A stretch of 64,000 bases of DNA from contig JAHCJI010000008.1 of assembly GCA_026126305.1 (NCBI GenBank), positions 1 through 64,000 of the forward strand, in the 5' to 3' direction. This DNA comes from Phycisphaeraceae bacterium (GTDB lineage Bacteria > Planctomycetota > Phycisphaerae > Phycisphaerales > UBA1924). Positions within the stretch are counted from its first letter, which is position 1. Each line of letters opens with the position of its first letter. Below the pieces are notes generated by a model. It searched no databases. It was not told where the DNA came from and was given only the letters and a program-made list of their open reading frames with translations. Both the position numbers and the translations under genes were made by a program. Of the stretch, positions 1-7,572 are shown piece after piece.

Positions 1-75
1 CACAACCCCCCCCCCCCCCCCCACACACACCCCTACACCCCCACAACCCCCTATCACCATCCCAAACCCCTCCCA
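1..75. repeat. C-rich low-complexity tract
   Basis: The first ~75 bases are almost only C and A, with a run of more than a dozen C followed by CA and CCCA repeats. No coding signal is visible. The rest of the stretch to base 287 holds no recognisable gene and is presumably the upstream region of the first CDS. Such a tract can be genuine or a contig-end sequencing artefact. Confidence 0.6.
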
Positions 76-287
76 GAGCGTGCCAAGGGGGTTCGCAAGG
101 GTTTTGAAAGGTTCCCGAGGCGCAAAAAATGTCTTTGGGTGCGCGCACCCGGAGGCATTCGCAGCGCACCTCGATCCCCGCTCGCGCCCCCGAAACCTCG
201 CGCTTCGGCCGGGGCGGATCGGGTTTTGTGTGGATTTCCAGGTCAGTTTCCCTTGCAACCCCGCCCGTCTTCGGTCATACTACCGGC

Positions 288-1709
288 ATGAAGACCACGA
301 TATTGCCGATCGCCTTCACCGCCGTCGCCATGGGCGCGAGCCTGGCCCCGGCCCAGCCCGCCTGCGAGCCGCAGCGGATCGTCACGCCGCCGGATACATC
401 GCCATTTAGTTTCGGAGATGTGGTTGCAACGAATGGTCGCCAGTGGTTGATCAGCGACACCCAGGGCCGCGCCCTGTGCAGCGGGGGCTTCTTCTGCGGC
501 CTGGGCGTGGTGTATTCCTACGAGATGGTCGATGGGCAACTCGTCCATCGCCAGACGCTCACGCCGCCCAGCCCCGGCCTGGACTTCTACGGCCACAGCC
601 TGGACATCCAAGGGAACCGCCTGATCGTGGGCACGCTCAACTACACATGGCCCGACAACCCGCGCAAGGGCGGCGCGTTCGTCTACGAATACAACGGCGA
701 GGAATGGGTCGAAGTCGGACAGATCCAGAAGCCGGATTTAGAGCCCGTGCGGCTGACGGACATGGGCGTAACAACGAGAATGCGCGATGGCCTGGCCATG
801 CTGCCCGCGGGCGCGGGAACGCATGGTCGCGCCATCCTGACGTTCCGCGAGACCGCAGAGGGCTGGACCTACCACGAGATGATCGAGAGCCCCGACGGCC
901 TGCCGCGAGAGGCCCGTTTCGGCGTTGTCCTGACTATGGGCGGGCCGTGGGCCTTCATCGCGGCACCGAATGATTCCACACGCACACGGGGCGGCGGCTC
1001 GGTCTACGTGTACCGACGCGAAGCCGACGACACGCTGGCCTTCGTGCAGAAGATCGATTCGCCCGACGCCCCCCTGGAACGCGTTGGAGAGTTTGGCACG
1101 GGCCTTGCCTTCGACGGGCAGACGCTGGCCGTGGGCGCCCCCAGCGCGAGCCGGGACGTGTTAGCCCAAGGCGTCGTGTTCACGTTTCGGTATGACGGGC
1201 GGGCGTGGGTCCTGGACCAGGAGTTGGTCGTGGCGGGCGCAGCAGAACTCGAAGGCATGGGCTGGTTCATGTCGATGCGCGATGGCGTGCTGCTGGCCTA
1301 CGCCCACCGTTCGATCCCGGGCATCACCGACGGCCGCGTGTACACCTTCCGCCGCGGCGCGGACGGCCGGTGGCGTGAGGCCGCCCTGCTCGTGCCCAAC
1401 CCGCCGGTCGGGGCCATGGGCTATGGATATAGCTCGGCCACCGATGGCCGCTTTGTGTTGGTCGGGGCCGCCAATGACGTCAACCCGGTGACCGCAAGGG
1501 CCTACGGCGCGGCCTACCTCTTCGACCTGGCCTGCACCGACTGCGCGGCCGACCTCGACTATGACGGCCAACTGACCATCTTCGACTACCTCGCCTTCCA
1601 GACCGCCTTCGGCACCGGCGATATGGCCGCCGACTTTGACGGCGATGGCGAGCTGACCATCTTCGACTTCCTTGCCTTCCAGACGGCGTTCGCGTTGGGG
1701 TGCGAGTAG
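288..1709 (+). CDS. Secreted beta-propeller-like protein with C-terminal GC-type dockerin
   Basis: Exported protein of 473 aa. The ATG at 288 is chosen because it opens a signal peptide (MKTTILPIAFTAVAMGASLAPAQ); an in-frame ATG at 129 gives an implausible leader. The body has repeated blocks with 'GGSVYVYRR', 'LAFDGQTLAVGAPSA' and 'GYSSATDGRFVLVGAAN', the pattern of integrin-like FG-GAP repeats, so a beta-propeller is likely. The last ~55 residues carry two calcium-loop/helix motifs, 'DLDYDGQLTIFDYLAFQ' and 'DFDGDGELTIFDFLAFQ', ending in GCE. This is the GC-type dockerin tail seen on many Phycisphaerae exported proteins. The ligand is unknown; an adhesive or cell-surface role is inference. 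A hairpin repeat follows the stop codon. Confidence 0.85.
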   Translation: MKTTILPIAFTAVAMGASLAPAQPACEPQRIVTPPDTSPFSFGDVVATNGRQWLISDTQGRALCSGGFFCGLGVVYSYEMVDGQLVHRQTLTPPSPGLDFYGHSLDIQGNRLIVGTLNYTWPDNPRKGGAFVYEYNGEEWVEVGQIQKPDLEPVRLTDMGVTTRMRDGLAMLPAGAGTHGRAILTFRETAEGWTYHEMIESPDGLPREARFGVVLTMGGPWAFIAAPNDSTRTRGGGSVYVYRREADDTLAFVQKIDSPDAPLERVGEFGTGLAFDGQTLAVGAPSASRDVLAQGVVFTFRYDGRAWVLDQELVVAGAAELEGMGWFMSMRDGVLLAYAHRSIPGITDGRVYTFRRGADGRWREAALLVPNPPVGAMGYGYSSATDGRFVLVGAANDVNPVTARAYGAAYLFDLACTDCAADLDYDGQLTIFDYLAFQTAFGTGDMAADFDGDGELTIFDFLAFQTAFALGCE

Positions 1710-1718
1710 GGGAGATCG

Positions 1719-1787
1719 CAGATAGCAAATAGCAGATAGCAGATGAAGAGGGGAGCTTCCGCCTCTTGATCTGCTATCTGCTATCTG
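1719..1787. repeat. Imperfect palindromic 'AGATAGC' hairpin downstream of dockerin gene
   Basis: The left arm ends 'caaatagcagatagcagatg' plus AAGAGG (1726-1751). The right arm starts CCTCTTG and continues 'atctgctatctgctatctg' (1762-1787). The arms pair at 24 of 26 positions around a 10-nt loop. It begins 9 bases after the dockerin gene stop. A recognisable half copy lies at 25538-25567, also just behind a dockerin coding end. It could act as a terminator or mRNA-end stabiliser, but there is no U-run, so a dispersed repeat is equally likely. Confidence 0.7.
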
Positions 1788-1817
1788 GCCATCTGGAATC
1801 AGCCCCTACCCTTACCC

Positions 1818-2993
1818 GTGCAGCACCCCGAACACCACGTCTTCCACCACACCCCAGACACCCTCGCCCAGTGGTGCCGCGAGCGGTCCATGCCGGCCTT
1901 CCGCGCCAAGCAGGTCCTCACGTGGGTCTACGAGCGCGGCGTGGCCGACCCGGCGTTGATGACCGACCTTTCCAAGCGCGACCGCGAGACGCTCGCCGGC
2001 GAGATGGCCTTCCTCAGCGGGCCCACCGTGGCCCACCAGTTGGCCACCGACGGCACGCAGAAGCTGCTCATCGAGTGGCCCGACGACCTGGCCGCCACGC
2101 CGCCCGAGCACGCGACCATCGACACCGCCAACCGCCTGCCCATCGTGGGCCAGGCCATGCCCTACAGCAACACCGCCCGCCAGACCGAGTGCGTCATGAT
2201 CCCCTGGCCGCCCGCGGGCAGCCTCAAGCCCCGCACCGACACGCGGCAGCGACGCACGGCGTGCATCTCCAGCCAGGTGGGCTGCCCGGTGGGTTGTAAG
2301 TTCTGCGCCAGCGGGCTGGGCGGGCTGGACGGCAATCTCTCGGCCGGCCGCATCGTCGAGCAGGTCTGGCGACTCGCGCGCCTGCAAGGCGTGGGCCGCA
2401 TCAGCAACGTGGTGTTCATGGGCATGGGCGAGCCGCTGGCCAACTTCAAGAACGTGCTGCACGCCGTCCGCACCATCGCGGCGCCCTGGGGCATGGGCAT
2501 CGGCGCCCGCCGCATCACGATCTCGACGGTCGGGCTGCCCCAGGCCATCGAGCGGCTGGCCCGCGAGCTGGACCTGCCCGTCACCCTGGCCCTGAGCCTG
2601 CACGCGCCAAGCGACGACCTGCGCCGCCAACTCATCCCCTGGGCCGAGCACGCGACCATCGACCAGTTGCTCACCGCCTGCCAAGGCTGGTACGAGAAGA
2701 CCGGGCGCGAGGTCACCCTCGAGTACATCCTGCTGCGGGGCGTCAACGACCGCCCCGAGCACGCCAGGATGCTGGCCGACCTGGCCCGCCGGATGCGCGC
2801 CAACATCAACCTCATCCGCTACAACGAGGTGCGCGGCCTGCCCTATGAGCGGCCGCGCACCGAGGACGTGCGCGCCTTCCAGGACATCCTGACCGCCGCC
2901 CGCATCAACACCCACGTGCGCGCCAGCCGAGGGCGAGACATCGCCGCCGCCTGCGGCCAGTTGCGCCACGAGCACGCGGGGGCGGGCGCATGA
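1818..2993 (+). CDS. rlmN: 23S rRNA (adenine-2503-C2)/tRNA methyltransferase RlmN
   Basis: Radical SAM enzyme of 391 aa that methylates C2 of A2503 in 23S rRNA, and of A37 in some tRNAs, using SAM. The CxxxCxxC cluster motif is 'GCPVGCKFC' (Cys156, Cys160, Cys163). 'GMGEPLANF' and 'ISTVGLP' are family signatures, and the second catalytic cysteine lies in 'AACGQL' near the C terminus. Compared with typical RlmN there is an extra segment at about residues 90-122, between the N-terminal accessory domain and the radical SAM core. The start is GTG at 1818, at the head of the alignable family sequence. The stop overlaps the next ATG (ATGA), so the two genes are probably translationally coupled. Confidence 0.95.
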   Translation: MQHPEHHVFHHTPDTLAQWCRERSMPAFRAKQVLTWVYERGVADPALMTDLSKRDRETLAGEMAFLSGPTVAHQLATDGTQKLLIEWPDDLAATPPEHATIDTANRLPIVGQAMPYSNTARQTECVMIPWPPAGSLKPRTDTRQRRTACISSQVGCPVGCKFCASGLGGLDGNLSAGRIVEQVWRLARLQGVGRISNVVFMGMGEPLANFKNVLHAVRTIAAPWGMGIGARRITISTVGLPQAIERLARELDLPVTLALSLHAPSDDLRRQLIPWAEHATIDQLLTACQGWYEKTGREVTLEYILLRGVNDRPEHARMLADLARRMRANINLIRYNEVRGLPYERPRTEDVRAFQDILTAARINTHVRASRGRDIAAACGQLRHEHAGAGA

Positions 2994-3727
2994 CCCCGGC
3001 CGGCGCCGTGTCGCCGCCCGCCTTTGCGCCCTTCACCGCCACCCACCTCGTGGCCGCGGGCTTGTGCATCGTTGCGATGGCCGTCTTCGTGATGGCCGGC
3101 ATGCAGGCCACGCCCGCGCGGGAGCGAAGGATCGCAAACTGGTGGGCCCTGCTCTGGCTGGTGCACATGGGCGTGTATTCGGCCTGGTGGCTGTTGCCGG
3201 CAAACTTCACGTGGCGCAGCAGCATGCCGCTGCACCTGTGCGACATCGTCGGCTGGCTCGGGCCCTTCGCCCTGCTGCTCGGGCATCGTCCAAGGTGGCG
3301 CTGGCTGCGCACCGTACTCTACTTCTGGGGCATCGGGCTGAGCTCGCAGGCCTTCTTCACGCCCACGCTCGACGTGGGCCCCGATGGGGCGCGGTTCTGG
3401 TTCTTCTGGATCAGCCACACGCAGATCGTCGGCGGGGCCATCTACGACGTGCTCGCTCGCAAGTACCGTCCGAGCTTTGCCGATCTCAAGATCGCCGTCC
3501 TCGCCTCGCTCTGCTGGGCCGTGCCGGTCGTGCTGCTGAACTGGGCCACGGGCCTCAACTACGGCTACCTGGGCAAGGAGCTGGAAGGGCAGACCATCCT
3601 CAACGCCCTGCCGCCCTGGCCCTGGCGGGTGTTCAGCGTGATGGGCATCGTGCTGGTGCTCTTCGCCGTGCTCTGGGGCGTATGGCCGCTGTCACGGGTC
3701 ATCGCGGGGCGTCGCGCCGCGGGCTGA
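2990..3727 (+). CDS. YwaF-like (TIGR02206) integral membrane protein
   Basis: Membrane protein of 245 aa with about six to seven hydrophobic helices. It has the aromatic-rich signatures of the TIGR02206/YwaF family: 'LPLHLCDI'-like 'MPLHLCDIVGW', 'FWGIGLSSQAFFTP', 'FFWISHTQIVGG' and 'NWATGLNYGYLG'. The molecular function of the family is unknown. The ATG overlaps the rlmN stop by four bases, so it is expressed with rlmN. It ends three bases from the convergent cdaR gene. Confidence 0.8.
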   Translation: MTPAGAVSPPAFAPFTATHLVAAGLCIVAMAVFVMAGMQATPARERRIANWWALLWLVHMGVYSAWWLLPANFTWRSSMPLHLCDIVGWLGPFALLLGHRPRWRWLRTVLYFWGIGLSSQAFFTPTLDVGPDGARFWFFWISHTQIVGGAIYDVLARKYRPSFADLKIAVLASLCWAVPVVLLNWATGLNYGYLGKELEGQTILNALPPWPWRVFSVMGIVLVLFAVLWGVWPLSRVIAGRRAAG

Positions 3728-3730
3728 GCC

Positions 3731-4777
3731 CTACTCCCCGCCTTCGCTCCCGGGATCGATGGCGACGATCTCCACGGGCACGCGTGTGTCGCCCACCTCG
3801 AAACGCAGCCCCTCCAGAGGAGCGCTCAGCACCGCCGGGTACTCTGCCGAGCCCGGCGTGAGTTCTTCGCCTTCGAGTAGCAGCGTGGCCACGACGCGCT
3901 GCCGACCAGACCGGATGGCCTCGATAGCCTCGCCCGGCCCGCGCACGATCACGTCGCGCAGGTACGCCTCCTCGGGAGCGATGCGCACGCGCCACTGCCG
4001 CAACTGCGTCGGTGAGAGCCGAACCATCACCGGCACGCTCGAGAGCGTGTGGCTCTCGATGGTGTCTCGCGGTGCGATGGCGGCGCTGACGGTCATGGGC
4101 GAGACTCGCACCAGGTCGGTGCGCCATGGCGCGGGGATCGTGATGCTCAGGCCCTGCAATTGCGTCGTCGTGCCCGCGCGCAGCTGGCCAAGCCGCCCGG
4201 GCTCGATCACCGCCTCGAGCGCGTCGAACGATGCCGCGTTCAAGATCGACGCCGGGCCGATCACCGTCACCGTCGCGGGCGTCACCTCCACGGGCCGATC
4301 GAGCGCGAGCCCGGACACCGGCACGCGCACCGGGATGTTCCGCTCCACCAGCTCGTCCACCATCACCTCGATGCTCGCAGGCGACGAATCCAACAGCGTC
4401 ACCGCGAGCCGATCGAACGCCCGATGCCCACGCAAGGCTTCCCGCAGCGAGACGGTCGCCCGTCCTGTCGTTGTGGGCAGGCCCTCGCCCACGAGCAACT
4501 CGAGCGGCTCTGCCAGTCGCTGCCCAGCCCGGTCGAGCGCGGCCCGGGAGCCCTCCAGCCGGAGCGTCGCCGCCACGCGACGGGCCCGGTCGGCCTCGTT
4601 CCACACCGTCAAAGGAGAACCCGCCGGTGCCGAGAGCACCAGCGTCACCGTCCGGCTCGAGGTTGTCAGGCTGCGTGCCTCGGCAAAGGCCCAGATCGCC
4701 GCGCTCATCGCCGCGATGAAACCGTATCGCCAGACACGACGGCGAAGAGCCGCCTGCTTTTTGGAAACCTCAGCCAT
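3731..4777 (-). CDS. cdaR: CdaR/YbbR-domain protein, regulator of diadenylate cyclase
   Basis: Single-pass membrane protein of 348 aa. The start at 4777 gives 'MAEVSKKQAALRRR' followed by one helix (about residues 18-36); an upstream ATG at 4816 lies inside cdaA. After the helix come YbbR-like beta-rich repeats, recognisable by 'ERNIPVRVPVSGLALD', 'VTPATVTVIGPASIL' and 'PVMVRLSP'. In Firmicutes CdaR sits outside the membrane and tunes the activity of CdaA. Here the gene starts 8 bp before the cdaA stop, the same gene order and coupling. Which external signal it reads cannot be told from the sequence. Confidence 0.88.
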   Translation of the reverse strand: MAEVSKKQAALRRRVWRYGFIAAMSAAIWAFAEARSLTTSSRTVTLVLSAPAGSPLTVWNEADRARRVAATLRLEGSRAALDRAGQRLAEPLELLVGEGLPTTTGRATVSLREALRGHRAFDRLAVTLLDSSPASIEVMVDELVERNIPVRVPVSGLALDRPVEVTPATVTVIGPASILNAASFDALEAVIEPGRLGQLRAGTTTQLQGLSITIPAPWRTDLVRVSPMTVSAAIAPRDTIESHTLSSVPVMVRLSPTQLRQWRVRIAPEEAYLRDVIVRGPGEAIEAIRSGRQRVVATLLLEGEELTPGSAEYPAVLSAPLEGLRFEVGDTRVPVEIVAIDPGSEGGE

Positions 4778-5657
4778 CGCGGGATACCTCCCGCGGGGTG
4801 CTCGCCAGGTCGCCACGGGCCTCCTCGGCGCTGGCGGGCCTCGAAAGCGGCTCGCGCGTCAGCCCCACCTGCAACGCACGACGCAACTCCTCGGGCGTCA
4901 TCGGGTCGGTCAACTTCCCACGTTCGGCGATCCGGATGCTGCCCGATTCTTCCGACACCACCACGACCAGCGCATCGCACTCACGGCTGATGCCCACCGC
5001 CGCGCGATGCCGGGCCCCAAAGCTCGGATCCTGCATGTCCGCCGCGCTGGCCAGTGGCAACTGCACGCCAGCCGCGTGTACGATGGGTCCCTTGATGATG
5101 ACCGCCAGGTCGTGCAACGCAGTCCCGGGAAAGAACAGGCTCTGGAGCAGGCGGGGGCTCACCTCGGCACCAATCCGCGTGCCGCCCTCGGCCAGACCGC
5201 CCAAAGCTGTCTGGCGTTCCATGACGATCAACGCGCCAAATTTCGCTTTTTGAAAGTACGCGCACGCCTCGACCACCGCGTCGATCACCCGGGCGATCTC
5301 CCCCGGCGTGCTGCGGAAGATCGGCGCTTCGCCCAGGCGTGTCAACGCCCGCCGCAACTCGGGCTGGAAGACCACCACAAGGCCGATGGCAACCACCACG
5401 CCCGCACGATCCAGCAGATACCCAAGCCGTTCGAATGCTTCCTGACGGCCCACCAGCGAGAGCAACAGCCGGCCCGCCAGGCCGATGAGCAGCACGGCAA
5501 CGAGCCCCTTCATGACCCCCGCCGCCCGTGTGCCTTCGATGAAACGCAAGATGGCCCAGACCACCAGCCCGATCACCAGCAACTCGAGGCCGACCTCCCA
5601 CAGCGGGTAGTTCGCCATGCGCTTGAACGCGTCCTCGATCGCCCTGGCCAGTTCCAT
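4770..5657 (-). CDS. cdaA: Diadenylate cyclase CdaA (c-di-AMP synthase)
   Basis: Membrane-bound enzyme of 295 aa that condenses two ATP to c-di-AMP. Three N-terminal helices (about residues 22-40, 46-70, 84-97) precede the DAC domain. The nucleotide-binding RHR motif is intact ('GARHRAAVGIS', Arg216-His217-Arg218). The catalytic DGA motif reads Asp183-Leu184-Ala185 ('TALHDLAVIIKG') instead of Asp-Gly-Ala: the catalytic aspartate is present but the glycine is replaced. Pairing with cdaR makes the assignment firm. The gene is divergent from the Nfu-domain gene, with 84 bp between them. Confidence 0.92.
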   Translation of the reverse strand: MELARAIEDAFKRMANYPLWEVGLELLVIGLVVWAILRFIEGTRAAGVMKGLVAVLLIGLAGRLLLSLVGRQEAFERLGYLLDRAGVVVAIGLVVVFQPELRRALTRLGEAPIFRSTPGEIARVIDAVVEACAYFQKAKFGALIVMERQTALGGLAEGGTRIGAEVSPRLLQSLFFPGTALHDLAVIIKGPIVHAAGVQLPLASAADMQDPSFGARHRAAVGISRECDALVVVVSEESGSIRIAERGKLTDPMTPEELRRALQVGLTREPLSRPASAEEARGDLASTPREVSRDG

Positions 5658-5741
5658 CGCCCGTCACACCCCGTTCGATCCCGATGCACCCCTTGCCAGC
5701 CCACTGTACGCCCATGCCGAACCTATGCTCAGGCCAACACC

Positions 5742-6038
5742 ATGCCACGTGTCATCGGCTTCGAGTCCACGCCCAATCCACAGGCGGTCAAAGTCCTCCT
5801 GGAAGGCCACGTTGCCCACCAGCCCAGGTCCTATCGAGAGCCCCCGCCAGCCGACTGCCCCGACACGCTGGCCAAGGCCCTCTTTGCCATCGATGGTGTT
5901 CGGATCCTGCTGATCCACCACGAGTTCATAACCATCGGGAAAGCACCCCAGGCCTCCTGGCCGACCATCAAACGCAAGGCCAAGGCCGCGATCCAAGCCC
6001 ACGACCAGGCCGAGATGGCTCCCGGAAACAATGGCTGA
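5742..6038 (+). CDS. Nfu/NifU N-terminal domain protein
   Basis: 98-aa protein consisting only of the Nfu N-terminal domain: 'FESTPNPQAVKVLLEGHV', 'LAKALFAIDGVRILLIHHEF' and 'ITIGKA' follow the family pattern. In Nfu proteins this domain is coupled to a CxxC cluster-carrying domain; here there is no CxxC and no cysteine pair, so cluster scaffolding on its own is unlikely. The stop overlaps the mutY start by 8 bp (ATGGCTGA). MutY is a [4Fe-4S] enzyme, so a role in helping its cluster assembly is attractive but is inference. Confidence 0.8.
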   Translation: MPRVIGFESTPNPQAVKVLLEGHVAHQPRSYREPPPADCPDTLAKALFAIDGVRILLIHHEFITIGKAPQASWPTIKRKAKAAIQAHDQAEMAPGNNG

Positions 6039-7137
6039 GTTCCCCAGCAACTCAACCTCCCTCGATGCCCGTTTGGCCAGCGAGGTTGCTGGCTGGTTCG
6101 GACGCCACGCGCGTCCCTTGCCATGGCGGACCACGCCACGAGACCCTTGGCTGTCGTTGATGAGCGAGATCCTGCTCCAGCAGACCCAGGCCGCCCGCGT
6201 GGCCGAGCGATTCGATGCCTTCCGTCGGGCCTTTCCAACCCCCGCTGCCATGGCGGGCGCCCCCCTCGACAAGGTGCTGGCCCTCTGGAGCGGGCTTGGG
6301 TATTACCGCCGGGCAGGCATGCTCCATGCCTGCGCCAAAGCCATCGTCGCAAGGCACGGCGGACACGTGCCCGAACAGCCCAAGGCCCTGCTGGCACTCC
6401 CAGGCGTGGGCCGCTACACCGCGGGCGCGGTGGCCTCCATCGTCTTTGGTCAGCCCGAGCCCATCGTCGATGGCAACGTGGCACGGGTTTTCCTCCGGAT
6501 CCACGGCATCGAACGCTCACCCGATGAGCCAAGCGTTCAGAAGTGGTCCTGGGATCGCGCCGCCGCCCTTGCCCATGCTGCCGGCGATCAGATCCAGGGC
6601 TACAGCGAAGGCGTTATGGAACTTGGGGCCACGGTCTGCACACCTACGGCACCGAACTGTGACGCTTGCCCATGCTCGGCTTTCTGTACCGCTCGCCAAC
6701 TGGGGCTGACCGATCGCATCCCAAGGCCTAAAACCAGGCCAGAACGCAAGCCGCTGGCAATGTCAGCGATCGTTGTTTTCGATCGTCGGGGCAGAGTCTT
6801 GCTGGAACAAAGGCCCGAGAAAGGCCTCTGGGCCGGCCTCTGGCAACCGCCAACATTGGAGCGCCATGGCGTCCGGCCACCGGCAATCGGGGCCACAATG
6901 CGTGAACTCGATCTTGATGGCCTGGTCGAGGTCATCGGGAAACCCGCCCGGCTCGAAATGGCCACGACCCACCGAACCATCATCGCACGGGTTTCGAGCG
7001 CCCGAGCGGTCAACGCGGGTGCCGTCTTGAAACGGAGATCAGGGCATGCCACGAACCTTTGTTGGGTTTCCCCTGATGAAATGGAAGGTTTTGGTTTGGG
7101 GTCCGCACAAAGACGGATGCTCGAGTTGATCGTGTGA
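6031..7137 (+). CDS. mutY: Adenine DNA glycosylase MutY
   Basis: Base-excision repair enzyme of 368 aa that removes adenine opposite 8-oxoguanine. It has the helix-hairpin-helix 'LLALPGVGRYTAGAVAS', the catalytic aspartate in 'VDGNVARV', and a complete C-x6-C-x2-C-x5-C iron-sulfur motif ('CTPTAPNCDACPCSAFC'). The C-terminal third has the NUDIX-like oxoG-recognition fold ('GRVLLEQRPEKGLWAGLWQPP'). Length is normal for the family. It is translationally coupled to the Nfu-domain gene. Confidence 0.96.
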   Translation: MAEFPSNSTSLDARLASEVAGWFGRHARPLPWRTTPRDPWLSLMSEILLQQTQAARVAERFDAFRRAFPTPAAMAGAPLDKVLALWSGLGYYRRAGMLHACAKAIVARHGGHVPEQPKALLALPGVGRYTAGAVASIVFGQPEPIVDGNVARVFLRIHGIERSPDEPSVQKWSWDRAAALAHAAGDQIQGYSEGVMELGATVCTPTAPNCDACPCSAFCTARQLGLTDRIPRPKTRPERKPLAMSAIVVFDRRGRVLLEQRPEKGLWAGLWQPPTLERHGVRPPAIGATMRELDLDGLVEVIGKPARLEMATTHRTIIARVSSARAVNAGAVLKRRSGHATNLCWVSPDEMEGFGLGSAQRRMLELIV

Positions 7138-7255
7138 GCAAGCCGCGCGCCAAGAATCGGGGCAATGCGAGGGCTGTCCGAGGCTCGGTTGGTTTAAGTT
7201 GTGGATTATAAAGGGTTTACAGCGATTCGACTGGACTTGGAACGCTGTGGATAAA

Positions 7256-7326
7256 CTGGGGATCCAGGATTCGAACCTGGACTAGATGAACCAGAATCAC
7301 CGGTGCTACCGTTACACCAATCCCCA
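7256..7326 (-). tRNA. tRNA-Gln (anticodon CUG)
   Basis: Read on the minus strand, the acceptor arms TGGGGAT/ATCCCCA pair fully (U1-A72, as in other tRNA-Gln). The anticodon stem is GGTGA/TCATC with loop TTCTGGT, giving anticodon CUG. The T arm is CCAGG-TTCGAAT-CCTGG. The discriminator base is G, as expected for glutamine. No CCA is encoded. The D stem is short (GTG/CAC). Confidence 0.93.
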
Positions 7327-7450
7327 ATCTGCGGCGCATTCTACATCGGCTTGTCCAGCAGTTCAACGCTCTGCTGTGCCAAGGGTATTCTCGTATGAGC
7401 ATTTATACCTACAAGTAAACGCTGCAAAGTCGTCAAGATAGCAAAATTCT

Positions 7451-7480
7451 TTCCGATTCAGTGGATCGGTCGAGTACAAT
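7451..7480 (+). promoter_or_regulatory. Possible sigma-70-type promoter for the PEP-CTERM gene
   Basis: TTCCGA (3 of 6 to TTGACA) and TACAAT (5 of 6 to TATAAT) are separated by 18 bp, about 90 bp upstream of the ATG at 7573. The surrounding 7327-7572 stretch is clearly more AT-rich than its neighbours and holds no gene. This is a sequence match only. Confidence 0.35.
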
Positions 7481-7572
7481 TCTGGGTATCGATCTTGGGG
7501 CGAGGAGGCCCCAGACGAGGCAAGACGCCGACTCGGGCAGGGTTCCGGGCGGCATGAAAGTGAGGAGAAGCG

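Noticed and set aside
3759-5741. Plus-strand frame leading into the Nfu-domain protein
   Set aside because: Antisense of cdaA/cdaR with shadow composition; only the segment from the ATG at 5742 has family similarity.
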